Shown here: positions 23,071 through 35,392 of the stretch, piece after piece
How the letters are laid out: each line of letters begins with the position of its first letter
Numbering within the stretch: the stretch's first letter is position 1
Origin: Datisca glomerata
Lineage: Eukaryota; Streptophyta; Magnoliopsida; Cucurbitales; Datiscaceae
Reading direction: 5' to 3'
Length of the DNA stretch: 64,000 nucleotides
NCBI GenBank assembly: GCA_003255025.1
Contig: QANY01005060.1
Span: forward strand, 1,054,001 to 1,118,000
Notes under the pieces: model-generated
Databases searched by the model: none
Seen by the model: the letters and a program-made list of their open reading frames with translations, nothing else
What the model was told of the DNA's origin: nothing
Position numbers and translations under genes: made by a program

Positions 23071-24131
23071 TGAAATTTTTTTTTTATTTCTTTATGTCCA
23101 ATCTTATGATCAAATGTATTATTTGTTTTTCATATCACGATGAAATTATTTACCATGTTATATACAATTATATTTTGAGTTATACATGTAATAGTTATAT
23201 TGTTTATATTCATGAACACGTTATTTGTTTAACCATGTATATGTGATCATGTGAATTATGAATATTAATTCAAGTAAGGTGATAAGTAAACAAGAAGTAG
23301 ACTTAATCATGTCCCCTTGTTATCAAGTAACCAGATTGTTCACGTCATGTTATCAAGTTATACGGTTGGACGTCACCATGTTCATGTTAGCGTCCTTAAG
23401 GTTCAGATAACCTTAAGTGACATCAAGTTTCAAGACACTCAATCTGTCATGTTCACGTTCATGTTACAAGTTCAAGTTCAAGTTGCTAAACAGTTCTAGT
23501 TAGGTTGTTAATCGATGGATATTTCTAGTCGGATTATGATCAAGCAAGTATAACTATTGGCATGTATAAGTACAAGTTCAAGTTATATGTTAACCATGAA
23601 ATCGGTGTGTTATTACAAGTATTTTATGTGACTAGTGAACGTGTGAAATAAATTTGCATGAATTATATGTTTACATTTATGTCATGTGAAACTTATTAAT
23701 ATATGAATTTACTTACTGAGTATTTTTAATACTCACCCTATAGATGATTGTGTTGCAGGTGATGGTGAGCAGCAGGAGTGAGGGACTGCCGTAACAAGCA
23801 TGATTATGATTTTTAAGTTAAATTATAACATTATAACTTCTATTTGACTTCAGTTATTTTACAAATTTATGAATATTCATGTTTAAATTTTCATGTCTTA
23901 TAGATTTGCGTGCTTCATTTTATTACAGTTTAATAAATCATTTATTTCAGTTTAATGAGTTAATATTCTTTTAAAATAATTTTATGCTTCTGCCATTTAA
24001 CATTAAAATTAGGACATAATTAAGGTTTTCAATTTAGGGATTTCCTCAAATTAGGGTTTTAATTGAATTGAGAATTTTTTTGAATTGTGAAATTTCAAGC
24101 ATGTTTAACCATCGGGAATCGGGGTGTTACA

Positions 24132-27098
24132 ATAGTGGTGCACTCGTGTTAACTAAAGCATTAGAGTCAGTCCGTTTATTTTTTGGATATAATTATTTGG
24201 TTTTGAACAATGTTTATTATATTTCTGTATTTTTTATAAATTTGATTTCTCTTTCATTTTTACAAGAACAGTTATTCAAAGTTTCTTTTATTAATAAAGA
24301 GTTTATTATTTCTAATAATGGATTCGATATTTGTCATGTTAAAGTTATAAATGGAATGTATATGCTTAAATCAACGGAACGCACGTTAAATAATTCTGAA
24401 TTATTTAAAGTAGCAAAACCTAAAAGTAAGAAATGATATAGAGTGTCTCATTATGATGATAACATATATCTTTGGCATCTTAGGTTCGGACATATTAATC
24501 TTATATGTTAAACAGGTTAACAATGCATAGTGCTTTGAGAGAACTAAAAGTTGGAACTCTTCCTTTTTGTGAATCCAATCTATAGGATAAAATGACCAAG
24601 GGACCTTTCACAGGAATGGGCCAAATAGCCAAGGAACCACTTGAACTAATACATAGTGATGTATGTGCAAGCTAGAGGTGGGTATGAGTATTTCGTTACT
24701 TTTATTGATGATTACTCAAGATATGGTTATACTTACCTAATGCAAAAAAAGTGTGAAATTCTTAGAAAGTTTAAAAACTTCAAAGCTGAATCTTAAAAGC
24801 AATTAGGTAAATAATTGAAAAACATTCGATCCAATCTAGTTGGTGAATCCTTGAATTTAGAATTCAATGATTATTTGTTAGAGCGTGAAATCCTATCCCA
24901 CTCACAGCACCTGGAACACCATAGCAAAATGGTGTTGCAGAAAGGAGAAACTGAACATTATTGGATATAGTTAGGTCGATGTTAAGTTGCTCATCAATGT
25001 CACTTATATTTTGAGAATATGAACTACACACGGCAACTTACATTTTGAATGTAGTGCCTTCTAAGTTTGTAAGCAAGACGCATTTAGAGTTATGGAATGG
25101 CTCCAAACCTAGTTTGTGTTATTTTCGTATATGGGGTGTCCAACTCACGTTCTTAGACCCAGGACTAGAAAGTTAGACTCGAGGTCTGAGGTATGCATAT
25201 TCGTAGGCTATGCTCCAGAGAATAAAGGTGGGTACTTTTATAGTCACAATGGTCAAAATGTGTTTTTATCGAAAAATGCAACCTTCCTTGAGCCTGACTA
25301 TATGCAAAACTACAAATCTCGTAGCAAAGTAGTTCTCGAGGAGTTAGTGGCTAATGAGATCAAACCACCTTCAACTTCTTTTGAAAAATGACAAACTAGA
25401 GAAACCACAGTTCATACAAAGGAAACTCCGGTGCAACGTCATAGTGAGAAGGTTGTGAAACAACCAGTTCACTACGAACTAGAAGCACATGTTCTAGTGT
25501 CAGACACTGATAAGGACAACCCATTATATTATGAAGAAGCATTGAATGATCCTGAAAATGAGAAATGGCAAGAAACCATGAACCATGAAATGTATTCCAA
25601 TTCTGTCTGGGAACTTGTAGATCCACCTGAAGATGTCAAGCCCATTAGATTTAAATGGATTTTCAAGAAGAAAAGAGGTACATATGGAAAAGTAAAGATT
25701 TTCAAGGCATGGTTAGTAGCCAAGGGCTATACACAAAGGAAGGGAGTCGATTATGAAGAGACATTCTCCCATATGGACATGCTAAAATCCATTCGTATCT
25801 TTTTATCCATAATCACTAGTTTTGACTATGAGATGTGGAAAAAATGATGTCAAAATAGCTTTTCTGAATGACTCTCTTGAAAAAAAAACATATATATGAT
25901 GCAACCAGAAGGGTTCATACAAAAGGGGCAAGATCAGAAAGTGTGCAAGTTGCTTAAATTCATTTATAGCTTAAAGCAAGCATCTAGATCTTGGAATCTT
26001 ACATTTGATAAGATTATAAAGTCTTATGGCTTTGAGCAAAATGTTGACGAATCTTGTATTTATAAATACATCAAAGATAAGCTAATGGTTTTCTTAATTC
26101 TTTACGTTGACGATATTCTACTCATTGGGAATGATGTAAAAACTTTGTCAAAAGTAAAGAAGTGGTTAGATAAGAAATTCCAAATGAAATATTTGGGTGA
26201 GGTAGGCTATGTTCTATGCATCCAAATTCTAAGAGATAGAAAGAACAAGCTCTTGGCACTTTCTCAAGCATCTTATATTGTATATAAGGTACTAGAGTGA
26301 TTCTCTATGGAGAATTCCAAGAAATGTCAATTACCGACCAAACATGAAATTGTCCTCTCCAAGAAACAATGTCCTAAGACAACTCAAAAGGAAGATGATA
26401 TAAGAAAGGTTCCCTATGCTTCAGCAGCTGGAAGTCTCATGTATGTCATGTTGTGTATGAGACCGGGCATATGTTATGCAGTGGAAATTGTCAATCGTTA
26501 TCAATCAAAGCCAAGTTTAGAACACTAACACATTCTCTAGTATTTTAGGATTACAAGAAACTATATGCTTGTTTATTCACGTATAGACCTGAACCTCACT
26601 AAATATACTGATTCTGATTTTCAATCAGATAGAGATAGTAAAAAATTGACATCTTGATCAGTATTCACCCTAAGTGGAGGACCTATAGTTTGGAGAAGTA
26701 TTAGGCAATCCAACATTGCAGATTCCACTATGGAAGCCAAATATATAGTTGCTAGTGAAGCTGCAAAAGAAGCAGTATGGCTCAGAAAGTTCTATACGGA
26801 TTTGAAAGTAGTTCCAGATATAGACAAGCCATTGATCTTGTACTGTGATAACAGTGGGGCAGGCAGCAGTGAATTCCAAGAAAATGATGAGTCACAAGAT
26901 GGGTAAGCACATAGAGAGGAAATATCATCTTATAAGAAAAATCGTGCATCGAGGAGATGCGTCTATTATGAAGATAGCGTCAGAACAAAACATAGTTGAT
27001 TATCATACAAAGACACTTCATGCGAAGTCATTTGAGAGTCACGTGTGTAACATGAGATTAAGATAGATACCACATTTTCTTTAGGGCAAATAGGAGGT
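24132..27098 (+). pseudogene. Copia pol pseudogene, 5'-truncated (integrase, RT, RNase H)
   Basis: Starts right after the Gypsy LTR in the protease/pre-integrase region (LNNVYYIS, ICHVKVINGMYMLKSTER), so gag and most of protease are absent. The GAG-preintegrase block (LWHLRFGHINL near 24470) follows, then the integrase core (about 24640-25100, heavily broken). The integrase C-terminus is WGCPTHVLRPRTRKLDSR. Reverse transcriptase runs 25550-26300 (FKWIFKKKRGTYGKVKIF; catalytic LYVDDILLIGND near 26103), and RNase H 26400-27060 (YTDSDFQSD, STMEAKY, CDNSG, HIERKYHLIR). Multiple stops and frameshifts make it inactive. Its own 3' LTR follows after the tract AAATAGGAGGT. Confidence 0.92.
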
Positions 27099-29314
27099 TG
27101 TTGGGGGTTATGCCCTCAAAGCATGTGTATTGACATTTTGATATGAAATTTAAAGAAGATTACATTTTTCTTATAATTATTATTGAATAATTTATATAAA
27201 TATCTGAAAATTCAATATTCATTAATGAGACTATAATCTTGTATTAGTACGAGAGGATTAAGATCATAGATAATGAATAAAATTATCAGCAACATATTAA
27301 AGTATAGAATCTTTAATGAATGGTTGCTAGTATGGTTCACTAAGCATTATGAATGCGTGTGATCTAGATCCAGATCATTGATGTGGATAGACATCTTAGT
27401 GAATGTACTTTATATAATGAGATTATATATGACTGGATCAATGTAAATTAATATTTTTATCAATGGCCATTTATCATAAAAAGTTAGTATACATTAATTC
27501 GATGATTTTATGTAGATCAGCCTGAATCCTGAGTAGTTATGAAATCATATATACGTCTACTGGATCTTTGGATTCACTCGTTAATGTTTGTTTATAAAAT
27601 AAGCTAGTGACTTTTATTTTGAAGATTTAGTGATGTGGATGGCTAGGAACATGATCTTACAAGATTTAGAATACAAGCATTCCTAACGAATCGTATATTG
27701 GTTCCCTTAAGTGTTCATTCTAAAATTGAATGATTATTTATCTCAAGTTTATAATAAAATAATAAATTAGTCATTCACTAGTGGATTGATGGTACTTAAA
27801 GATCAAGAGGTAATTAGAATGGGTAAAACGGTTATTTTGACTAGTTCTAATTTACGAATCAATAATTGGAGTACAAAACTGTATGAATTGATTATATCAG
27901 TAGACTACATGAGAATACTCTGTAAATACAAGCTATAATCTCTAAGAGTGCAATTCCATATTTATAGTGGAGTAATAATAGAATTAATAAATATGATTAT
28001 ATAATTAAGAGTTTAATTAATAATCTAGTTTATTAGAGCTTAGGATTATAGGTCCATGGTCCCGAAGTCACATCTATACTACGCAGTCTATGATATGAAT
28101 ATTTCAGAACATGAGAAAATGATTGACTGGCAAATCAATTTTTATTCTGGGACAAGTACATAATTATGAGATAATTATGTGTGATTAATTAATTAAAAAT
28201 TAATAAATTGAATTTTATATATATATAATTTTTGAAAATTATATATATAAATAATTATCGATAAGTGAAACAGAATATCTAATTTATGAAATTAAATAAT
28301 TAAATTATTATTAGATAATAATTTGAATAAACTAAATCTGTTATTTGTAAAATAGCAGAAAAGTTAGTTGATGGATATAATCAATATGTTAATTTTAAAT
28401 TAACTAATATCTAGATATTTATCTCATTAAAATAAATATTTAATTTACAGTAATTGTTTTGTGTCGATCACTGATTGAGAATCATAGAACACCATGGATT
28501 GTTGTAGTGTCACGTGACACTACAACAGTAGGCGTGTAACACTGCAGTGCCACAGGGCATACACAGTGTCGTGAGGCACTGTGTTGCTTCACACCTACAG
28601 TAATGCGGTATGGAACTGCAGTTGTACATCATTATACAGTGGATCCACTGTATTGGTCAATTTAAAATTATTAAATATTAATTTCTAATTATCCCTAAAT
28701 ATCTTATACGTCATTATCAGAATAAAATATAGATTTTATTCAGATGGCCTAAGTGGATGAATCAGTTGATCAATCAGAGAATTGAGTTGTGAACACAATT
28801 GCTCAGAGTGATTTTTCTCTACGATTATTGGTTAATCAAATCTATAAAAGAATTATCATGACGTTCTTTCAGAGAATCGTCTCTGATATCATGTGTTGTA
28901 AAATCTCTAGATATCATGTGTTGAGAATATCTGGAGACAGAAAAAGTGTCTTGTAAAATTCTACGTGTCCGCACAAGTCCTAGTGCGTTGAGGATTGACA
29001 TGGAAGATCTTGGTGTGGATCTCGGAGTCTACTGATCGTTGAAACGGTTTCGTGGGATAGATGATCAATCGATTTTGCAAAGACGCTTGATTAAGACTAC
29101 AAGTGGTATATGATTCTGAACCTTGTATGTTGTTGATTTAATATATAAATATATAATGGATCATAACTGATTGAAAAGAGTTTTCAATCAAAAAATTTGT
29201 TATCATAACGTGCAATTTTTGTTTTATTAAAAGATTCAATTTTTATTAAAAATTTAATTTTAAAATGACCACTCGCCACACGCTTCCGCCGTGCACGCAC
29301 CACGATGGCCAACA
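27099..29314 (+). repeat. 3' LTR of the truncated Copia element
   Basis: Begins TGTTGGGGGTTATGCCC after a short purine tract and ends GATGGCCAACA, giving about 2.2 kb. Two other pieces of this LTR family occur in the window: a 110-bp fragment at 19111-19220, and a 5'-truncated copy at about 35625-36770 that ends in a matching GATTCCAACA. The pieces give the end positions mutual support. No target duplication can be shown because the left end of the element is lost. Confidence 0.82.
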
Positions 29315-29538
29315 AATTGGTGGTTAGAAAACACCCTTAACAAGAGTAACCTTCATAGACTGAGAAGTTTTTTAAACTTCATATATTAACAATTGATACG
29401 TTGATATATGTTGAATTTAGTATTTGTCCTGCTTACTACCATACATATAAATATCATGAAATTAAAGAAAAACTCGATTCTGCAGGTTCAAGTTGAATTG
29501 ATCTCAGTCAATTGTTTGTTACTGCTTAGAAGATAATG
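29315..29538. other. Short spacer between Copia LTR and tRNA-like sequence
   Basis: AT-rich, with no feature recognised. Confidence 0.5.
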
Positions 29539-29618
29539 TAAGGATGACAGGATTTGAACCGGTGATATTTTGTACCCAAAACAAATGCATTGCCGCTGCC
29601 AAGTTGCGCTAGGTCCCC
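29539..29618 (-). pseudogene. trnP-UGG (pseudo): tRNA-Pro(UGG) pseudogene, plastid-type
   Basis: On the minus strand the anticodon arm 'tttgttttgggtacaaaa' carries TGG. The T arm 'ggttcaaatcctgtcatcc' and the D-arm start 'tagcgcaacttgg' match the chloroplast trnP-UGG as I remember it. The D loop and stem carry a short insertion (GGCAAT region), and the acceptor stem no longer pairs fully (GGACC against GTCATCC). It is therefore a decayed copy, most simply a nuclear fragment of plastid DNA. The spacer on its upstream side may be part of the same transfer, but I could not confirm this. Confidence 0.82.
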
Positions 29619-30351
29619 TTCAATTGATATACAGAATCATCTGTAGCGGGACATTGTCATGTTTTCCACACTTTGATTTATTTTCTCTATCGATTCATAA
29701 GTTATCTTACCATTTTTTCTGTTTTGTCTCCTATCATATAACATATGATAATAATAATAAATATATAGAGGCTTGAAACAAATATGAAACTTGTTGTAAA
29801 ATAAATATTTTCCGTAGGCAGAAAGAGGCATTTTTAGTAAAAAAAAAAAACGAACATCTACTGAATTCTTCTACGTTTACTTCAATTTTCATGAGGAATT
29901 TTGTGTAAAATATAAGTGGTTAAAATCGAAATAGATTCTCTGCAATTGGAAGTCTCAACTGTAAAGACAACTCGACATTGTTGGATCGTGATCAAATTGG
30001 AGGTTCAGATGAGGCTTAACTGCATTAGAAATATTGATATATTTTCTTTTTCTTTTTTCAACTTTTTCTATTTGATCCGACGGCACATACGGGCCAACTG
30101 CCTTGGCTGATTTGGCGTGGATCCGAAATGGTTTGAAGATCAAGGACAAATTTCCACTGCTTTGTATGCCCTTTTTTAATCATAAAATTGTATATTCTTC
30201 CATATAAAGACATTTTATGAACTGTCTGAAACATGCATTTATATCGATCCAAAAATAAATAAATAAAAAGGCATGCAAATTACAGTATTAAAATTGAGAT
30301 TAAACGGCGTGCAAACTCCATCTTTTAGAGGATTTTTGAGTATTCTATAGT
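29619..30351. other. Spacer, no gene seen
   Basis: AT-rich. Several ~64-codon open frames on both strands have no motif. The first part may be plastid-derived flank of the tRNA-like sequence. Confidence 0.45.
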
Positions 30352-30426
30352 ACGTTTAAAAAATAATTATAATAAGGTATTTTTGAAACTAATTCTAAAA
30401 GTAAGGTTATTTTAAATAGGTATGAT

Positions 30427-30544
30427 GAAGTCGTTTTTTCAAAAGATGACTTCGTGGTGGCGTGGATAAAAATCGAGCCACATGGAAGTCGTCTTTTGCA
30501 AAGATGACTTCATAAAAGTTTATGTCGTCTTTGCAGAAGACGAC
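30427..30544. repeat. Left-end hairpin cluster of the MULE (three palindromes)
   Basis: Palindromes lie at 30427-30453, 30485-30511 and 30524-30544. The first two have arms GAAGTCG(T/C)TTTT and the complementary AAAGATGACTTC around a 2-3-base centre. The third has GTCGTCTT and AAGACGAC around TGCAG. Related palindromes stand at the right end. Confidence 0.88.
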
Positions 30545-31140
30545 TTCAAATTGTCCCCTTTTAAAATCGCACTTCACGATTTTAGAAGGAGACAGAACCG
30601 AGACAACCGAAATAGCTCTCCCTCCCTCCTCCGAAGTTTAGGCGATGCATCCCTTCTTCCTGCCGCCGTTCCCGCTGATTTTCGCCAGAGTTGACCATGA
30701 TTTTGCAGGCATTAACTCTCTCTCACTCTTATCTTACTATCATTCCCATAAAAACCTTTCAATCTCTCAAATCAAATAACTCCTCAAACCCTAGGTGTAT
30801 TTTTAACTCATTTTATTTTTTAAATTTATTCTTCAAATCTTGAAATTGTTCAGTTTTATGAATGTTGTATGATATATTTCATGAATTTTATAATATATTT
30901 ATCTCATTGTATCTCTCAAACCCTAGATTTCAAATTTAGTTATAAATGTGTTTTGGGTTCTCAAGATTTAGATGAATTTTCTCAATTATGTCATGTTTAA
31001 ACTCTCAATTTGTAAAATTTTATTTATGAATGGGTTCATATGTTATGATATTGTAGTTATCAATTTTGAATTTGTAGATATTATTGTAGAATTCTTGATT
31101 TAGTTCTAAAATTATTGTGTACTGCTTAGGAGGTTGATAA

Positions 31141-32229
31141 ATGGGGGAAAGACTTATGGTAGTTTTATGTTACATGAATGGTAAGATCGTATTTGGTGCA
31201 AATGATGTTTCTTATGATCAACTTTCAATTAGGAGAATTGTAATTCATAAGAAGATTACTTTTGACGAACTCTATAAGACTTTATGTGAAGCCTTGTCAA
31301 TTAACCGTCTCCATTGAAACTTGGACATAGTTTATCGATATCCACTTATTCTTGGTGTTGGGTCATTCAACTATGTCAAATTTTCGATACAGAATGATAA
31401 CAATGTTCATGTGATGTTTACTACTGTGCTTCAAATTCCTCCGTCAAATAAATTTGAGTTACATTTAATCAAAAATGCTAGAGATGTAGGAGGTCCTGAC
31501 ATAAACTTATATGATGACAATATGTGTGGACTTGAGGTACATGATAGTGCAACAATTTCTCCATTCCATGACAAATAAATATATCCTGCAGTCCAAGAAA
31601 ATGTACCTAGTAGTTCTTTACCACATGAAGATGCAAATGCTCATGACGTTCATGTGAATCCATCTAGCCCTCCACGTAGTTTCTTCTTGGCAGAGTTTGA
31701 GGAGATAGAAGCTTGTAATGTTGAAATTGATGAAGATGCCCGGGTAGTTTTGTGAACCCCTTAGCTGAAATACTTCAGCATGAACCTTCTTCACATTTCC
31801 TTGCACAGTTGGATTGGGATGCCGTAAATGTAAAGCTAGATCGGATACACATCCAATGTACTATGATATGGAATGAAACATATGAATTATGTAAAAGTTT
31901 ACATTTTGAAAGTAAGGCATACCTTAAGTATGCTTTGAAAATATACTCGATACTTAGACATCAATATTTTTGTGTGGTAGAGTCATTGCCAAACCTTTGG
32001 GTTATAAAATGTAAGACGTTTGATAAAGGTTGTCACTGGAAAGTTCGTTCGTGTCATCGAAAAGCATGTAATATGTTTGAAATAACTCAATACAACGGAC
32101 CTCACACATGTGTCTATGCAAGATTATCACAAGACCATTCACAGTTGCACTCAACATTGATTGCACGAGAGTTAGAGCTGTTGAGAAGATGGAAACTTGG
32201 GAAGCCAGGGCAACTACACATGAGATCAT
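31141..32229 (+). pseudogene. MuDR-type transposase pseudogene, N-terminal and DNA-binding domains
   Basis: The start at 31141 reads MGERLMVVLCYMNGKIV, and the family's N-terminal module continues through LDIVYRYPLILGVGSFNYV. A Trp codon has become TGA just before it (31315-31317), and a TAA follows near 31576. A frameshift near 31745 leads to NPLAEILQHEPSSHFLAQLD and the MuDR DNA-binding domain (about 31890-32160): LKYALKIYSILRHQYFCVVE, LWVIKCKTFDKGCHWKVRSC, ITQYNGPHTCVYARLSQDHS, IAREL. The catalytic MULE (DDE) domain that normally follows is absent. After IAREL the sequence jumps straight to the post-catalytic region, a deletion of probably about 1 kb. Confidence 0.9.
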
Positions 32230-32602
32230 ATTTTTTTACCGTGCTAATGAGAGGTTTGAGGTTCTCACTGGTCAACATCACAATCACATGTATAAAGAAT
32301 GAAACATATAGTATATGAATTTAAAGGAACGAACATGTACTTGCAACAAGTTGCAAACATTTGGCCTCCAATGCCCTCATTTGTTAACAGTGTGGGTACA
32401 TGCTTGTATTGACAGTTCTCAATTCATTGAACACTATTACCGTTGGTCAATGATTGCTGAGTGTTATAAGTCACAATTCAACCCTCTTCCACGTGAACAT
32501 TATTGGGAAGTACCTAACTTTTCAATAGTGCACCCTGATCGAACTAGGATGCGGGAGAAAGGTAGACCCAGGTTGACCCGTATACGAAATGAGATGGATT
32601 AG
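32160..32602 (+). pseudogene. MULE transposase C-terminus with SWIM zinc finger
   Basis: After the deletion junction, the frame starting METWEARATTHEIIFFYRAN (about 32188) carries the region before the zinc finger. A frame shift then leads to MNLKERTCTCNKLQTFGLQC followed by PHLL, the CxCx(n)CxH SWIM/PMZ signature (about 32315-32385). The usual C-terminal tail follows (QFIEHYYRWSMIAECY, HYWEVPNFSI, KGRPRLTRIRNEMD) and stops at 32600-32602. This end is well preserved compared with the missing catalytic domain. Confidence 0.9.
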
Positions 32603-32929
32603 AGATAGTCAAGTACTCACAGTAAATGTGGTATTTATCGACAAGAGGGATATAACCGTCAAAATTATCCTTCTCGTAATTGAGGACAATCTTCGAATGA
32701 CTCATAATATTTGATTCTTTGTATTTCATTTTTATGTAATATTTGACTTAGTACATTTTTATGTAATTGAATGTAATATTTTATTTTTATGTAATTCAAT
32801 GTAATCTTTGTAACTTGAATGACTCAATTTTATGTTGATTTAGCACATCGATGTAATATTTGAATATTTGAATTATATTCACTTTTGACCATGACTCTCA
32901 TTTTTAGGATATTGAGGTAATATCATAAG

Positions 32930-34290
32930 TCTGGAGCATAAGATAGCTCGGTGTTGTATTTACAGGATCAATATAGATCCCAACATGTTTGGGATCTAGA
33001 GGATTCTCAAATTTACATTGTCGTCGACATACTAGAGTTGTTCAACATAACATGTCACTCCCTAGATGTATTATTCTATATTCGATACGTGCTGGATTTT
33101 ATGGAGTTGTGAGGGTTGGGTTTATCACCCTCGACTGTCATTTGATCACAACTTTTACAGAGAAATGACGTCCTGAAACACACACATTTTATATGGAACA
33201 TGGTGAGTCTACTATTACTCTAGAGGATGTTCAAATACAGTTAGGACTTCTAGTTGATGAGATGATAGTCACGGGTACTGTACACCAAGATTGGCCAAGA
33301 ATATGTGAAGATTTGTTAGGATTTTAACTAGGCCCACGTCATTTACAAGGATCACGTTTAATTATGTCACGTTTGACTGCACATTTCCCCCATTAGCTGA
33401 TGATGAGCTCTATGTGCAACATTATGCACATGCATATATTCTGCAACTTATCGAAGGTACCTTTTTGTGATAAGTCAAACATCATAGTGCATTTGATATT
33501 CTTGCCTTTACTAGAAGATTTTACTGAGGCTGGTCAGAAAAGTTTGAGTAGTGCATGCCTTGCATGGTTGTATAAAGATATGTGCAAAGCCAGCCATAAG
33601 AATGCTTCTGATATTGCTGGCCCACTAGTATTACTGCAATCATGGTCATGAGGCTGATTTCCACATTTGACACCAGTGAGATTGCAACGGACGAGACATG
33701 ATAATGTCGGGGAAGATGGACTTCCACTGCCACTTCCTCCATTGGGTATACGGTAAGTCAACTCATTTGATTATTATATGTATGTTGTCATTTACATGTA
33801 TTTGACTATGCAATTTGTCCCATAAATGGAGAGATGTTTTTAGTCTCACGGAGAGCTCTACACATGTTCTTGAAATATATCGATTTGTGTTAGTCAGACA
33901 AACTCTAGATCAGGTAATACTATGCTTTTTGTAGGTAATACTAAAAAAATTTCATATTATTTATAATATATGTTTTATAGGTTATATGACAACCTTATAA
34001 TGATATTATTCATACATTTTCTAAATATTGTATGATCGACCAGATCGTGTTCTAAGATAATTTTGTATGATTCAACGTGTGCCCGAGCCATGTGATACCG
34101 AAAGATGGTTGCATGACATTGACTTAAGGGGGAGAAATGAACTAAATTGGGGCGTCCAACATCAGACATATGTTGAGAGATGGGATGAGCGTAGGACACA
34201 CATTACTGAGGGGAAGTGGATGAAGATAGATATGATATCTCATACATGTTATGGTATCAAAGAATCACACGGTGACACATAACTCGATAG
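32930..34290 (+). pseudogene. Plant mobile domain (PMD/MAIN-like) gene, degenerate, inside the MULE
   Basis: The plant mobile domain reads in family order: SVLYLQDQYRSQHVWD (about 32950), LHCRRHTRVVQHNMSLPRC, RAGFYGVVRVGFI (about 33090), [20 protein letters not shown] and LGLLVDE (33180-33265), [52 protein letters not shown] and AGPLVLLQSWS (33500-33650). Introns with GTAAGT (about 33752) and a TTATAG acceptor (about 33980) separate a second block (WRDVFSLTESSTHVLEIYRF) and a third (VPEPCDTERWLHDIDLRGRN, about 34080). Stops and frame changes are present. PMDs occur in host genes (MAIN, MAIL1) and in transposons. Position between the transposase and the right end argues for the transposon form. 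Confidence 0.88.
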
Positions 34291-34399
34291 GGAGTGTTAT
34301 ATGATTTAATGGTAATTTTTTATTAATTTATGTAACTAATAGGCTTATATGGTCATTTAATAAGTAATTTATATAACACTTTTTTATCTATACAGACAG

Positions 34400-35220
34400 A
34401 CAGTTTGGACAATATTAACAATTTGATACTAGATGATGCTGAGCCGTCTTGGATAATGCCTTGAATTTGTACTGTGTGTGAGACAGTCATACAAGAAATA
34501 AGATAAGATAATGAGGCTTATCAAGCTCCTTTGTCCCGAAGGTATGAAGTGCACAACTCATCTCGAAGAAGTCAAAAGGAATCACACATGCCTCGAAATG
34601 AATCATATATGTCTCAGCAAGAGCCATACACGTTGTCGGTCTTTTTTACATTTGGAGGTGAGTCAGTGACTTAACTTGGTTCCACTTCTGAACCATTTCA
34701 TCAATCTCAACACCGTAGAGGAGGACGAGAGGTAGCTCCTAGAGGAGGAGGTAGAAAATGTGTCTGAAACTCGCCTATTGTGGAATATGCTCTTATTGTG
34801 GACGAAGACCCACCTATTGTAGAGGAAGACCCGTCTATTGTAGAGGAAAATGCAACTATTATGGAGGAATGTCTATCTATCACAAGTAACTCAATTACAA
34901 ACATATGAAAGACGTCTAGGAAGAATAAGAAGAAGACCACCGTGTGGAACGTGATGGACTTATTTGTATTGTGTAACAAGCTTTTTTAGAATAATCAATG
35001 TATTTAGATTTGTAATGATGTTATTGATCATATTGGAGTTGAGTGGTGTTTTGAGTCATATATTTGTGTCTTTAGATTTTATGATTTGTTATAAATATAG
35101 GTTGTTCATTGAATATGTTGGGATATAAGATTATAAAATATTTTACATGATGATTTTTGTTTGCAGGTTTGATTATTGAAATGGGTGAACTCTGAGAAGT
35201 GTAGTAAAGGGTGGGGAAGA
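34400..35220 (+). other. Degenerate 3' tail of the PMD gene and noncoding MULE DNA
   Basis: After a CAG acceptor-like site near 34395, a low-complexity tail can be followed in broken frames, including a repeated Pro-Pro-Ile-Val-Glu-Glu-like motif (about 34790-34870). The remainder to the right-end hairpins is AT-rich without a gene. Confidence 0.5.
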
Positions 35221-35222
35221 CT

Positions 35223-35392
35223 GAAGTCGTCCTTTATAAAGTATCGTTTCAATGGCAAGGGATGTTGTCTTTTATAAAGATGACCTCACGCTACAATGAA
35301 GTCGTCTTTATAAAAGATGACTTCATTAGCCTTATATAGTTTTTATAATGGTGAACAAAATAATGGTGAAGTCGTCTTTTGGAAATAGTTCT
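35223..35392. repeat. Right-end hairpin cluster of the MULE
   Basis: A palindrome at 35298-35324 has arms GAAGTCGTCTTT and AAAGATGACTTC, nearly identical to the left-end ones. A decayed one lies at 35261-35286, and single arms (GAAGTCGTC) lie near 35223 and 35368. Confidence 0.88.

Larger units (their letters stand above)
21604..24131 (+). repeat. 3' LTR of the Gypsy chromovirus
   Basis: Begins TGTAATACC directly after a polypurine tract (AAGGAGGGGAGAA) and ends GGTGTTACA, giving about 2.5 kb with TG/CA ends. The coding of another element (Copia) begins right after it. The matching 5' LTR is absent from the window. The interior carries a CT-rich tract and short tandem repeats. Confidence 0.85.

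Noticed and set aside
29539..29618. Functional tRNA-Pro gene
   Set aside because: The D region has an insertion, the acceptor stem does not pair fully, and it resembles the plastid, not a nuclear, gene.
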